DNA of 64,000 nucleotides from Delphinus delphis (GCF_949987515.2 NC_082695.1:69296265-69360264), one strand, 5' to 3'; positions 33,848 through 45,483 are shown, counted from the first letter of the stretch. A program made the numbers and translations. The notes: generated by a model not told the origin, from the sequence alone.

Positions 33848-34340
33848 CTTGTTATCTATTGTTACTCCAAACTACTCCAAAACTTAAGGTCTTAAAACGA
33901 CAGCTACATTATTATAGCCCATGATTTTGGTGGTCCTGAATTAAGACAGATCTCAGTGGGTGATTCTTCTGCTTCTTTGGCTAGGGTCTCTCAGTGGTAC
34001 TCAACTAATGGCTCAGCCAGGCTGGTCTAGAGGATCTAAGACCACTTTGCTCATAAGCCTGATGCCTTGGAAGGGACAGTAGGAAAGTTCGGTTCAGGTG
34101 GGGCCCTCTCTCACTTCATGAGATCTTAGGGCCTTTCCACATAGTCTCCCCAGAAGGGAACTCCCACTTCTTACACGGTGACTCAGGACTTCATGAGTGA
34201 GAGCTCTCTATAAGATGAAGTGGAAGCTGCCAGTCTCTTAAGGATTGAGCACCAAAGCTAATATAGTGTCACTTTTATCGGATTCTATTGGTCAAAGCAG
34301 TCACAGAACCAGCACAGATTCAAGAGAAGGAGCAATAGAT
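33848..34340 (-). mobile_element. Old MaLR/ERVL-type LTR fossil
   Basis: ACTACTCCAAAACTTAAGGT, CTTAAAACGACAGCTACATT, GAAGTGGAAGCTGCCAGTCT, GATTCTATTGGTCAAAGCAG and TCACAGAACCAGCACAGATT are in the order of a common mammalian MaLR-like LTR read in reverse. The family name and exact ends are uncertain. No viral gene is attached. Confidence 0.55.
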
Positions 34341-34577
34341 TCCTACCTCTCAATGGAAGCACTATCAAAAATTTCGAAGCTATACCATATAATATAAATA
34401 TAGACTTCTACTACTGAACTAATACAGCATGAACATTGCAAAACACACAAAATGGAAAATGATTAGCTAAGAAACAAATAAGTACACAAATAAATAGGCT
34501 AATATTTTCCTCCCACGGATCATCTTGCACAGATTTTAAGGGGAACATACTTCCATTTTGGAGGCTCTTACTTTACC
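34341..34577. other. Unassigned AT-rich DNA
   Basis: Nothing was recognised. Confidence 0.4.
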
Positions 34578-34722
34578 TTTCAGCATATTCATTCATTAAT
34601 TCAGAAAATATATACAAAGAGAGCAACTTATATGCAATAGACATTGCATTAGGCACTGATGAACAAACATGGACCTCACTCTTTAGGAATTTACAACCCA
34701 ATGGGGAAAAGAGACAATAAAC
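34578..34722 (-). repeat. L2 LINE 3' end, antisense
   Basis: TTCATTCATTAATTCAGAAA, GACATTGCATTAGGCACTGA, TGAACAAACATGGACCTCAC and TAGGAATTTACAACCCAATG are the reversed L2 tail. Confidence 0.75.
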
Positions 34723-35119
34723 AAATAATTATATTTCACTTTAGAAATGTGATCATAGAAGAGTGTATTACAGGGCATGAGAGCATGAGGAACATTTTGA
34801 ACTCGAGCTGGGGACTCAAGGAAGCAGGGATCTTTCTGGACACTGCTTGCCTGCCATTGTCTTCGTGAATGTGCCATAGTTCTCTTAACCCCCCAAAATT
34901 TAAAAATCCCTGAAGACGGGACGATATATACATTCCCTTTACTGTCCTAAATACTCAGTTAATGTTTGAAGTGATGGAACTAATTGATTAGATCTTCTTG
35001 TGCCTAGGGTATAAAATTCTACCTCTAGCCGCAATCAGCTTGTTTGTCAAAAGCATGGGTGGGTAAGAGAACAGAGGAAACCAGCCCAAATTTACCAACA
35101 CCACTGGAAATAAAATAAT
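34723..35119. other. Unassigned DNA
   Basis: Nothing was recognised. Confidence 0.35.
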
Positions 35120-35228
35120 AATTATTCCTATCTGTAGAGTACTTAACAGATTACAAAAGCTCTCACATTCATTAGCTCATTAAATAACAAAGGTATTAAC
35201 AACCATTTTTAGAACAAGAAAACCAGGA
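35120..35228 (-). repeat. MIR fragment, antisense
   Basis: ATTCATTAGCTCATTAAATA and TAACAACCATTTTTAGAACA fit a worn, reversed MIR core. Confidence 0.5.
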
Positions 35229-35602
35229 TTTTATATATTCTCCCTAATGGTAAGTCACAGAGCATTCCTCAACACATCATTTGCATTGCCTTGTTCGATC
35301 TGGGTATTTTTGAAATGTACAGACACAAGCAAAACCTCTCCAAGAACCATGGACAGAGGGGGAAAAAGTCATTTCCTTCCTGTTCATGAATACAGGCCCC
35401 CTGTTGTAAGTAACTATCTTTACTTTCTGAGTCTGATGATAACAAAACCTGACAAAGTGGAGTTTGACTGTAGCCTGAGGTCCAACAGGTAAACTATGGT
35501 TACCATTATCAGCCAATAGTCAGCAATTACAGCGTTCAAGACACAGTGTAACTATAGACACTCTAAAATTCTTGAGACAGTTAGATGGCAGAAGGGATTA
35601 TC
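35229..35602. other. Unassigned DNA
   Basis: Nothing was recognised. Two frames of about 80 codons oppose each other on the two strands and neither has a coding signature. Confidence 0.35.
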
Positions 35603-35615
35603 AAGAATCATCCCT

Positions 35616-35828
35616 GGACTTCCCTGGTGGCGCAGTGGTTGAGAGTCCGCCTGCCGATGCAGGGAACAGGGGTTCGTGCCCCGGTCCGGGAAGATCCCAC
35701 ATGCCACGGAGCGGCTGGGCCCGTGAGCCATGGCCGCTGAGCCTGCGCGTGCGGAGCCTGTGCTCCGCAACGGGAGTGGCCACAACAGTGAGAGGCCCGC
35801 GCACCGCAAAAAAAAAAAAAAAAAAAAA
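35616..35828 (+). mobile_element. CHR-SINE, short cetacean form
   Basis: Complete body and a pure A-tail of about 20 bases. The target-site duplication AAGAATCATCCCTGG is perfect over 15 bp (35603-35617 and 35828-35842). Its last two bases overlap the SINE's first GG, so the element may begin GGACTTCCCTGG or ACTTCCCTGG. A perfect duplication and clean tail suggest a fairly young insertion. Confidence 0.96.
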
Positions 35829-36004
35829 AGAATCATCCCTGGTGATCTTTTAGAACAGCTTAGATAAAACATCTGTCCCAAGTGATTTAGGTGCAGCCCT
35901 GCCTCCAAGCACAAGGGAAATGCATGGTGTTTCAGAACAGCATCCTTCTCTCTCATTCTTTCTATGATATATATGAAAAATGAGATAGATTGTTGACTTT
36001 TAGC

Positions 36005-36100
36005 TGGAGAGGACTTTAGACATTATTATCTCTCTCATTTTATGCTAAAGAGATTGAGACCCAAGCAAGTGAATTGACTTGCCCATAGATACATGGCCCA
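36005..36100 (-). repeat. Old SINE/LINE fossil, probably MIR-like
   Basis: CTCATTTTATGCTAAAGAGA, TTGAGACCCAAGCAAGTGAA and TTGACTTGCCCATAGATACA recall the conserved core shared by MIR-like elements, read in reverse. Confidence 0.45.
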
Positions 36101-36513
36101 ACCTTACCAAATTTCCTACTTTTCATTAGTTGCCCATTCCAGCATCAACTCCCCACTCCAAACTGAGTGCATGACTTTGAAATTATGCTAAAAGACCTAG
36201 ACTCCAAGGAGAATCCTTGTACCGGAGCAGAAAGTTAACACGTATAGTAGTTATACCAGGTCTCACAGGGCCCTCCTATCACACCATGGAACATGCCTCC
36301 TCGGGACGCATTTGTGCAGGGTTTTTAGAACCAAGCATTGTTTTAAATCTTGCAAACATAGTGAATAACAGAATCTAAATACACATGTAGCACACTATAG
36401 TGTTTCCTGCTCCAATTATATCCTAATAAATGTCTTCACATTCTCATTTTTATTCATGGATTTCAAGAGTGAGGGATCATTATACAGACACCAAAAGTCT
36501 GTGCACACACGCA
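36101..36513. other. Unassigned DNA
   Basis: Nothing was recognised. Confidence 0.4.
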
Positions 36514-36542
36514 CATATATATATATATATACACACACACAC
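36514..36542. repeat. (AT)n(AC)n microsatellite
   Basis: About eight AT units run into five or six AC units. Confidence 0.9.
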
Positions 36543-38309
36543 AGCTGGAAACCATTAAAAAAGCTTTTAGTCCATTAAATTTACTCCAGAAATATGATTT
36601 AGGAAATTTGTAGATAGGAACTACTAAGCTATAAGTTTCTACCAACGGCTATAAAATTTACCTACAAGTGTATCTCAAAAGCAGTTTGAAGGAAAAAAGG
36701 AAAAGTGAATTACATCAAACAATTACTTACTGGTTATTTTCCATTTTTTCCACCATTCAACCAACTGTTTGTGTGTTTATTTGTTTTTTTTCACATAGTT
36801 TGTATTTTAGATACTATTAAAGGTCAGTAAAACACCAAAATATTTATGAGGCAGAGAACATCTAGGTTTTTAAAGATATAGTATGTATTTTTTAGCTTAA
36901 CTTCAATGTCTTTACAACATTTTTGACTGGTTTTCTGACTTTATAGTCAGTGTTAGCCAATGTGATTTTTACCATTGTTCCTTTTTCTTCTTGCCTTAGC
37001 TCTTCATTTAAACTGCTAAGCTATTCCATGCTCATTGCCTCTGGGAAGTAATTTAAAAGCAGAAAAAAATAGGGGAGAAAGAAGTCTCATTAGTTTTTGA
37101 ATTCCAAAAGTCTATGGCTTAGGAGAACAACAATAATAATAACAACAACAACAAAAACTCAGGGCAGGAGTGAAACATTTAGTAGAAAATATGAATATAT
37201 CTCCCTAATCACTCCCAACTCCCTACCACCACCAGTCCTCACACAGATGCCAGACTGGAGGCAGGTGGGAGAGACAGGTGAGCCCAATAAGATGAGACTG
37301 GAAAGCAGGTTCCAGTGGAACAACCCCCATCCATCTCCAGCCCCCCTCCCCCAATCCTCACCCTTGTTCTGCACGTTATCCTTCCAGTGTACATCCATCC
37401 AGAACTTCCCTACACCTGCCAACAGAACAACACCTGTGGAGGTGTAGAAGGGACAGTCCTCCTTCCACCTGAGTGTGGGAGGAGCCAGCTCTAGATAGTT
37501 TCCAGCAATAGTCAGCTCTAGTTTAATAAAAGGGACAATAAATAGAAGTTAAAGGTAAACTAAATAACCAAGATTGTTGAAGGTAAGACGTGAATAGTCT
37601 CTAAGTGTCCTACTGGTTCTAAATTTCAATGACTCTATGAAGCAGTCCCATAATACTTTGCCTTTATCAAGCAAAATGTTTATAAAAGAAAGCTTTAACT
37701 CTGTTTTCAAATAAATACTTTGAGCTTAATGGATGAGCCGACAAGTCAATGACAGCACGATCTGAAGTACCTAACTCCCAAGTCTGGGACCTGTGATTAG
37801 TATCTGTCACAGCTTCAACATGAAACAGTCTATCCAATTAACAGTAGCAAAGAGGGATGAAGGTAGCGTAGGCCATTCAGTAGTGGGAGGGCTCAGAATG
37901 GGAAGGCAAGATGAGTGAGGAATGCTCTGACTCCAAAATGTGATTCCATGTATCTAGTTCTTCTTCTGTATCTTCTTCCCTCTTACTGTGGTACCTAGAT
38001 CTCCTTGAGTATTTAAGACAATAAACTGAATATCTCCTCCATCCTTTTTAAATGCCATTCTCAGACAGACTCTGTTGGTAAGACTATTCTTCATTTACAA
38101 GAATACAAGCTCTGCTTTGTGCTAACTCCTCCCACTATTACTGAGAATCAAGCATGATGTCCTGCCTCTCCTTCTGTTCTCTCAGCACCACCTGGAGTCA
38201 ACTGCAGATGATACTTAGGGCCTCCCCAGCCCTGGAATGCCAGAGCCAATGTGGTAACCCAACAGCTTTTATTATGATGAAGCTTTATTAGGTACTATAG
38301 ACCAGTTAA
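36543..38309. other. Unassigned DNA
   Basis: There is an (AAT/AAC)n-rich simple stretch at 37128-37156. The frame at 37097-37447 (116 codons) starts inside that simple repeat and then runs through C-rich sequence, so I do not treat it as a gene. No transposon was recognised. Confidence 0.35.
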
Positions 38310-38975
38310 TTCCACCCTTTCTTCCCTGACATTTGCCAGTGCCCCAGTGAAGCTCCAACTAGTGATCAATCTTCCATAGTCTCATCCCTCCATCCCTCAT
38401 ACTGACCTGTGGTTCAAGCCTCTCACTGCCATCCTCCCTTCCTATCTTTTCACTGTGTCCTTTTAAACTCCTATTCCATAATCAATAAATTCATTTATGC
38501 CCTCAGTCTCTTTGAAAGACACACAATACACCCTTTGCTTTAACTGAATTCTGACATTTTCCCCAATTTCCACCTCCCTTGAAGATCTCTCAAGTGGAGT
38601 CTATTGTTTCTCCCATGCCTACATGATAGAGTCAGCATTCTCCTAGTTGCCTATTTCCAGTTCAAGGCCATTACTCATCAGCTTTAAGAAAACCCCTCTC
38701 ATTATTTAATATACATGCTGCTAGAGATTTGTCTTACCTCCAAGATCTATGGTCAATCCCAGCTCCCTCCCAGTTTGACAGATTGCTGAATTATGCACAG
38801 ACCTTTCATTAGCTATCTGGCTTTCCACCTTAACTCCTCCATCATCTTGGGAAGCATCAGAGGTGTATATGGATGACTTTCTGGTACCTCACAGTTTCTT
38901 GAACTTCTCTACTCTAATGACTTTTATCCTCACTCCTCTCTGCTGCACTCCCTCATGACCACACCTTGGATCTTT
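38310..38975 (+). repeat. Probable CR1/L2-superfamily LINE relic
   Basis: The passage near 38850-38975 keeps the layout of the LINE ORF2 endonuclease region found in old mammalian CR1/L2-type elements: GGTGTATATGGATGACTTTC, CTCACAGTTTCTTGAACTTC, TCTAATGACTTTTATCCTCA, CATGACCACACCTTGGATCT. The upstream part is pyrimidine-rich and compatible but not diagnostic. Stops interrupt every frame. Confidence 0.45.
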
Positions 38976-38999
38976 CAGGATAGAAAAAGAAATACTAAA

Positions 39000-40845
39000 T
39001 AAGAGCTAAATGAAATCCTAAAACTAAACAAATAGTATTTTAAGTCAAAAACTTTTAGGATGGAATTAAGAGAAGATTGCATGCTACGAGAGAGTCAATG
39101 AACTTGATAAAAGGACGAAAGAAATTATCAAAACTAAAACACGGAGGGAAAAAAGATTAAAAAAAATGAACACAGCTTCAATGGTCTGTAGAACAAAACT
39201 GAGCAGACATATATGTATAAGTGAAGACCCAGAGAGAAAGGAGAGACAGGAAATAAATATTTGAAGAAATGTGGATTTAAATTTTTACAAATTTTCTTTA
39301 AAATACCAACTTATATATACAATAAACTCAGTAAACTCAAACATGATAAACACACACACAAAAAAATCTCACACTAGGCATATAATAGTTGAACTATTGA
39401 AGATCAAAGAAAAAGAATCCTAAAAGAAGTCAGAGAAAAAAGATACAATGCACACACAGAGAGAAATAATAATATAAATTATGAACAACTTCTCATCAGA
39501 AATAATTGAAGTCAGAGGCAATGGTACAATATTTTTCTTTCTTTTTTTTTTTTTTTTTTTTTTGCGGTACGTGGGCCTCTCACAGTTGTGGCCTCTCCCG
39601 TTGTGGAGCACAGGCTCCGGACGCGCAGGCTCAGCGGCCATGGCTCATGGGCCCAGCCGCTCCGCGGCATGTGGCATCTTCCCGGACTGGGGCACGAACC
39701 CGTGTCCCCTGCATCGTCAGGCAGACTCTCAACCACTGCGCTACCAGGGAAGCCCTCATTTTTCTTTTTTTTTTTTTTTTTAATGGTACAATATTTTTAA
39801 TGTGTTAAAAGAAAAAAAAAAAGTCAACCTAGAACCCTATATCCAGCAAAAATATCCTTCAAAATTAAAGGTTAAATAAAAGTATTTTTCAGATCAACTG
39901 AAAGCAAAGAGAATTCATTACTAGCAGATGTACTCTACAGGAAATGCTAAACAAAGTTCTTGAGGTCAAAGTAAAATAATACCATATGGAAATGTTAATA
40001 TATAGAATGGAATAATTCAGGAGAACTAAAAATGATTTTGGCTAAATATATTTTCTTAAATATATTTAAGATTATGGTCTTAATATGTCCTTCTTAACGA
40101 CAAAGAACATTTTAAAGCAAAAATAATGACATTATAAGGTGAGGTTTATGATATATGAACATGTAAAATATATAAGAACAATATCACAAAGTTCTGGAAG
40201 GTATAAATTATCATAAATTTCTTATATAAGTAGTCTAATAAGTAGTCAAGGTAGACCATGATAAGTTAAGGACACATATTGTAATCCCTAGACTAATCAC
40301 TAAAACATAACCCAAATGGGTACAGCAAAAAAGGCAACTGAGTGATTGGGAAGAAAGACTAAAAAAATACTCAAATAACCCAAAAGAATAAACAAAGAGT
40401 ACTGGGCCAAACAGAAAACAAGTAAGATAAATTCAAATATGTCAATAATCATATTAAATATAAATGCATTAAACACTCCAATTAAAAGGCTGATAACATG
40501 AGATTGAACTTTTTTAGAAGTAACACAGTTATACGCTGTTTTCAAAATATGCATTGTAAGTGTAAAGATATGGACAAGGTGAAAGTAAAATAATGGAAAA
40601 CACACCATGTAAACACTAAACATAAAATCTTTCTGTGGCTCCCTTAAGATCACACAAAGTAGACTTCAAGGCAATGAGTATTAACAGAGATAAAGAGGGA
40701 TATTTCATAATCTTAAAAGAATCAGTTAATCAAGAAAGACATCATTCCTAAATGCATATGCATCAAATAAAAGAATTTCAAGAACTACCAAGAAAAATTT
40801 AACAAAACTAAAGCAAGAAATATACAAATCGATTTTACAGAGGTG
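39000..40845 (+). mobile_element. Old L1 segment: end of ORF1 to start of ORF2
   Basis: ORF1-region text includes GTCAACCTAGAACCCTATAT, CCAGCAAAAATATCCTTCAA and CAGGAAATGCTAAACAAAGT. Near 40441 the ORF2 start region appears (ATCATATTAAATATAAATGC, then ACACTCCAATTAAAAGGCTG), the place where L1 ORF2 reads like TLNVNGLNTPIKR. GTAGACTTCAAGGCAATGAG and GATAAAGAGGGATATTTCAT continue the endonuclease region. It is full of stops and is interrupted by a CHR-SINE. The 117-codon antisense frame at 40300-40653 is a shadow of this. Confidence 0.8.
39537..39781 (-). mobile_element. CHR-SINE, short form, antisense, with 5' A-rich extension
   Basis: The reverse-complement body runs from GCGGTACGTGGGCC at 39564 to GGGAAGCCC at 39755, with a T-rich run before it (the A-tail). 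The target-site duplication AATGGTACAATATTTTT is perfect over 17 bp (39520-39536 and 39782-39798). Between the SINE's 5' end and the right-hand duplication lie 26 extra bases, nearly all T on this strand, which are not part of a normal CHR-SINE. Confidence 0.93.
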
Positions 40846-41944
40846 ATTATTTAATTAGCCTAATACAAGCTTAATTTTTATACTTACTGATAAAAGCTTG
40901 CCAGTTTCTATGATGTTCTGATACCAAAGTTTCCATAACTCCTTATTATGCAAGTAAAATACTACAGCATTTAAAATAGAGGGAGAATATGAAAATATTA
41001 CTAATGGATATAGTCTACTCGTTGCTTAGGAAAAAGTGATGCCCTTCTCTGTATAAGGTCTCTATTGACCACACACAGATATAGACTCTGAGAGCTTTAA
41101 CATGAAAACTGGGTTTAACAAACTACTCTCTGGCTTTAATTTCTTAAAACAAGACCTATGTTATTTTTTAACAATCCCTAAATATAAAGTATTTTCACTC
41201 TTTGAATTGGAGTCTCTACATAAAACATTTTTTAAATTAGCCTTCATTTCCAGAATCTAACACACAATTACCATTGTTTTATACTAGCATATTATATCTT
41301 ATTTTTACTTTGGAATAATGTATCTTTCAACCCCATTTATTTTATATGAGTTGTTAAGAACATCAGTCTCATCAAACTAATTATCGGAGGCAAATGGCTT
41401 ACCGTAAAATTAATGTACTCAGCACCCCCCCACAAGTTAGTTATTATTCAAACTCACCGATTCTTTTTCTTCATGTATAATTAGTTTTAGACATGCAAAT
41501 GAAGATGATTAAAAATAAGTAAAGAATGAAGTTATGAAATTGATTCATATGTTCTACTTTTCAGAATCATTATTTCTTAGTCCCTTCAAAGCTGAAAGGA
41601 CCATTATGCAGGCAGCGCTGTGACAGATGGCAATAGAGACAGCCGAAGGCAAAACTGACTTCAAACTCATCTTTCTAACCTCCTTCCGCCCTTTTTGGCA
41701 CTCCTCTTGTACTTCTCCTCAGAATCCCGAGCCCTTCCACAAACATTTTTGTTCAATCAAACCACATGTCAACCTTTGAAGAAAAAAGTGATATTCTATA
41801 GGCTGAGTCCTGGTAGCACAGAAAGCATCAACTTTCCATTAGAGGATCTAGGGAATGGCTACCCTTACTGCTTAAAATTTCACCTTTATAAAGATTTTGT
41901 GCCTAGCTCATTCCAAACACATTCACAGAGAGATGAATTCTAGT
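40846..41944. other. Unassigned AT-rich DNA
   Basis: No family was recognised. It may contain further L1 remains. The segment around 41600-41660 (CAGGCAGCGCTGTGACAGAT) is locally richer in GC. Confidence 0.35.
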
Positions 41945-42065
41945 TCCCCAGCTACGTACTTTGTATCTGACTGTGACAAGTTATTTAGCTCATCATCTGT
42001 AAAATAGTAATATCTTATCTAATTCATCAATGTTTGATTGAAGCCAGTATGAGTTAAATGCTTAG
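41945..42065 (+). repeat. MIR fragment
   Basis: GACTGTGACAAGTTATTTAG, TCATCATCTGTAAAATAGTA and TATGAGTTAAATGCTTAGTC fit MIR core text. Confidence 0.65.
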
Positions 42066-42224
42066 TCAAGAAGAAAACATCATACAATGTAAAAACTGCA
42101 TTATACAGCAAAAGAAATTATTATAAAATTCTATTTCTTGAAAAGTTTTTGGTGATAGTTTTGTAACTCAGATTTATACCATTCAACAACCACTAAGAAA
42201 TTTTCCCGTGGCTTCTCTCTGTCC

Positions 42225-42440
42225 AGTTTTAGTGTAATAGAAGGAATATGAACTGCAGGGTCAGCCAGACCTGGGTTTCAATCTCAACTCTGACTAACCC
42301 AAGTTGTCAAATTGTAAAACAAGAACAATAATCCCAAACTTCTGAAGTTGTTCCAGGTGTGATGTAAGGTAATGTGCATAAAGTGTCTAGTTAAACAAAG
42401 GTCTGGCATATAGTAAGTTCTTAATAAATTGCTTTCAATA
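42225..42440 (+). repeat. MIR SINE
   Basis: CTGCAGGGTCAGCCAGACCT, GGGTTTCAATCTCAACTCTG, GTCTGGCATATAGTAAGTTC and TTAATAAATTGCTTTCAATA place it clearly in MIR, including head and tail. Confidence 0.88.
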
Positions 42441-42597
42441 CTACTTTCATTTATTCTGCTTCACCAACTATAGAGTAGGTAAAAACAAGGATTGTACCTT
42501 AGTCTCCTTAAAAATTTTAGTCTTAGTCTTCTTTAAATACCCCCTCAGAAACTCGAAAGTTGCCAAGACCACATTTGGCATAAAATTAATTCTAGTA

Positions 42598-42787
42598 GGG
42601 CTTCCCTGGTGGCGCAGTGGTTGGGAGTCCGCCTGCCAATGCAGGGGACACGGGTTCGTGCCCCGGTCCGGGAAGATCCCACATGCCGCGGAGCGGCTGG
42701 GCCCGTGAGCCATGGCCACTGAGCCTGTGCGTCCGGAGCCTGTGCTCCGCAACGGGACAGGCCACAACAGTGAGAGGCCCGCATACC

Positions 42788-42828
<41 letters not shown>
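42598..42828 (+). mobile_element. CHR-SINE, short cetacean form, with 39-base A-tail
   Basis: Complete body with good box A-like and box B-like elements (GGGTTCGTGCCCC). The tail is an uninterrupted run of 39 A's (42790-42828), the longest pure A-run in the window. Pure A-tails decay with time, so this copy is probably among the youngest here. The target-site duplication is unclear. Confidence 0.96.
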
Positions 42829-42829
<1 letters not shown>

Positions 42830-43039
42830 ATTGAATGAATATATACTGATAGAGTTCTACTTCATAGTAGAATCGAAACTAAATACATTCACTTTTTAAC
42901 TAGCAAGTACAAAATCCTTATTAGTTAAGTTTTCAGTAGAGAAACCTGGAAGACATCATCTTAACTGAATGATAAAAGTTAACATCACCAGAAATGTGAG
43001 ATTGTGTGTCTCCTGAAACAGTGCAGAATACAGCATCAC
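42829..43039. other. Unassigned DNA
   Basis: Nothing was recognised. Confidence 0.35.
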
Positions 43040-43575
43040 ATCTAAAATGTATAATCTCCCTCATGAGGAAACATCAGATAAACCCAAATGAGGAAAAGCC
43101 TACGATGTAATTGACCTGTACTCTTAAAAAAGTAAAAACCACTATAGGTAAGAAAAGACTGAGAAATTGTTCCCAACTGAAGAAGTCTAAAGAGATATTA
43201 GAGCTAAATGAAATGTCTAATCCTGTATGGGATCCTGGATGTCATTATGACAATTGGAAGAATTTGAATGGGTTTGGTGGATTCTGTGATGGCAATGTAT
43301 CCCTGTAACTTCTGATTTTGATAGCTGTACTGTGGTCATACAGGACTGTCTTTGTAGGAAATGCACCCTAAGGTATTTAGGGGTGACAGGCAGCATACTC
43401 TCAACGGCTCAAAGAAAAATATGGTAACAGCGTGTGTATGCATCTACAGAAAGAGAGCTAGAATGATAAAGCAAATGTCGTAAAATGGCAACAGTTAAGA
43501 ATCTTAGTGAGGACATACCAGAGTTCCTGGCAACCTTTAAGTAAGTTTGAAACTTTCTAAAAAAGTAAAATAGCT
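43040..43575 (+). mobile_element. Old LINE 3' end, probably L1ME-like
   Basis: GAGGAAACATCAGATAAACC, TTGACCTGTACTCTTAAAAA, GGATCCTGGATGTCATTATG, ACAATTGGAAGAATTTGAAT, GATAGCTGTACTGTGGTCAT and AAGGTATTTAGGGGTGACAG follow a widespread old mammalian LINE 3' region. The overall order is familiar. The exact subfamily is not certain. No coding capacity. Confidence 0.65.
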
Positions 43576-44719
43576 CACAAGATCGTTACGAATAGAAACT
43601 TCAACCTTCAGTTCACTCCAAGCTAGACAGTCCTATTCTTGACCAGATTTTTTTGAAAACCACTTTAAGGCACAGAGTAAGGTTAGCATGTGACCTTGAC
43701 ATCTCAGAGGGGGTGTGAGTGTTAAGCAGAATCCTGATGCTAACTTAATTTCTTTTAATCACGAGCTGATATCTTCATACCTAGATTTATTTTGAGGCAG
43801 AACACTAATGGAATTATTGTCATTAACATTTAAATGCTTATGCTTTCCAACTGTGACTCATAATTTGGAAGAAATTTTTCTTTCGCACATTTTCCCCTCA
43901 TTAATGGTTTAGTTTTGTAGCAGAACAAGAAACATGTGGCATACAGATGGAGAAGTCATCTTCACTGTAGACAGAGAAAGCACCTAATCTTCTCTTAGTT
44001 TTGGCAATGTGATCATTTAGAATTTTTCTTTCCCTTTGAGGAGAAATAAATGTTTCTGAAAAACAACCCAAAAATGCACACACTGCCAACTCCTGTATAT
44101 CTTGATGATTCGCTAGTTTTCTCTTAATCATGTAGACAAATTTGTTCATTCTGCTTGCCAAAATATAGGTTTATTATGACTTGTAATGTAGTAACTTTCC
44201 TCAGAAAAAAATGTTTACAGCCTTACCCAACCATACATCTTTATGCACCAAGCAACAACACAAATCACTGTCTGGGGGGTCACTGCATAAAACAGAAATG
44301 TTGACACACTGAGTCAAAGATGCAGTTGACAAATATTTCTTTGATCCACCTCTAGATCCTGCCCTTTTTCTGGTGCCTTCATGTCTTAGATTACATTTCT
44401 GTAAATTTCACATCATGGCATATACTAAGGAATAATATATGCATGTGTATAATTGTAATTCATTGGAATAACATCTCAGCTGGAAGTATTCCCTTTTTCA
44501 TTGTTTTTGTTTTCATTGTTATTATTATTAATTTACTATTTACTATTTTCATGACACTTAACACATGTGGAAGCTTCTCTATCCCCAAACATTCTCCTCC
44601 TTCTGTGACCCCGGTCTCAACAAATTTTTCTAGCCACTTGTCCATAGGAAAACTTGGGAGTCATTACACATTTTCTTTCTTCTTCTCCACCACCATGTCA
44701 TAAAAGGCTAATTTCTGTT
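43576..44719. other. Unassigned DNA with one protein-like antisense frame
   Basis: No transposon was recognised. The antisense frame at 43901-44161 encodes 86 residues of balanced composition, beginning MASRMNKFVYMIKRKLANHQ, with a basic middle (ERKILNDHIAKTKRR). I know no family that matches, and it is short enough to be chance. Its start lacks a strong Kozak context. Confidence 0.3.
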
Positions 44720-45119
44720 GGTTTTGGCATCACAGTAGGTCTCTCATCCAGTCCCTCTTCTTTATTCCCATTGCCCTGACTTTGCCCAGACTCATTAACA
44801 CGCCCCTACATTAGCCATGCGTTTCATCTCCCTTCCAGCAGTCTGCCCACCTCCACACCGGTGTCAGATTCGCAGCATTCTAGTGATCCTCTCAGTCCCT
44901 TACTTAAACCTTTTAAGGACTCCCTTTCTCTACAACCTACACACTCCTTACCTGATCTAATTTGATTTCCATTTCCTTCTCTAATCCTGGTTCTTGCTAT
45001 GCATAAAACCTTAATGCCCTATACCTTAGACCTCAGCCATAATGAACATCTTGCTTTTCCCAGAATATGTTCTACTTCCATGGCTGTGCTAGTCTCTCTG
45101 CAATGAAACCTTTACCCCC
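44720..45119 (+). repeat. L2 LINE, upstream piece
   Basis: CATTGCCCTGACTTTGCCCA, TCTAGTGATCCTCTCAGTCC, CTTACCTGATCTAATTTGAT and GAATATGTTCTACTTCCATG follow the L2 3' region. An MLT1 LTR interrupts it. Confidence 0.7.
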
Positions 45120-45483
45120 TGTCTTAGTCTAGGCTCTATAAAAAAGTACCATAGACCGAATGGCTTATTTTAAAAAACAGAAATGTATTTCTCACAGTTC
45201 TGGAAGCTAAAAGTCTGAGATCCAAGTGTCACCACGGTTGGGTTCTAGTGAGGACCCTCTTTGGGGTTGCAGACTTCTGTTTTCTCTTTGCATCCCCGCA
45301 TGACAGAAAGGGGGTGAGAGAACTCACTGGGGCCCTTTCATATGGGCACTAATCCCGTTCACAAGAGCCCACCCTCCCAACCTAATCACCTCCCTAAGGC
45401 CCCACCTCCTACTATCATCACATTGGGGGTTAGGATTTCAAAATATGAATTTTGGAGGGTACACAAACATTCAGTTCATCGCA
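45120..45483 (-). mobile_element. MLT1-type MaLR solo LTR, antisense
   Basis: It opens TGTCTTAGTCTAGGCTCTAT and contains TTCTCACAGTTCTGGAAGCT, GGGCACTAATCCCGTTCACA, CCTAATCACCTCCCTAAGGC and TTAGGATTTCAAAATATGAA. It closes with CATCGCA. TG...CA ends are flanked by CCCCC and CCCCT, a near 5-bp duplication. No internal genes. Confidence 0.88.

Noticed and set aside
40300..40653. 117-codon antisense frame rich in hydrophobic residues
   Set aside because: It is the reverse strand of an old L1 ORF1/ORF2 region. A-rich L1 sequence yields F/L/I-rich antisense frames.
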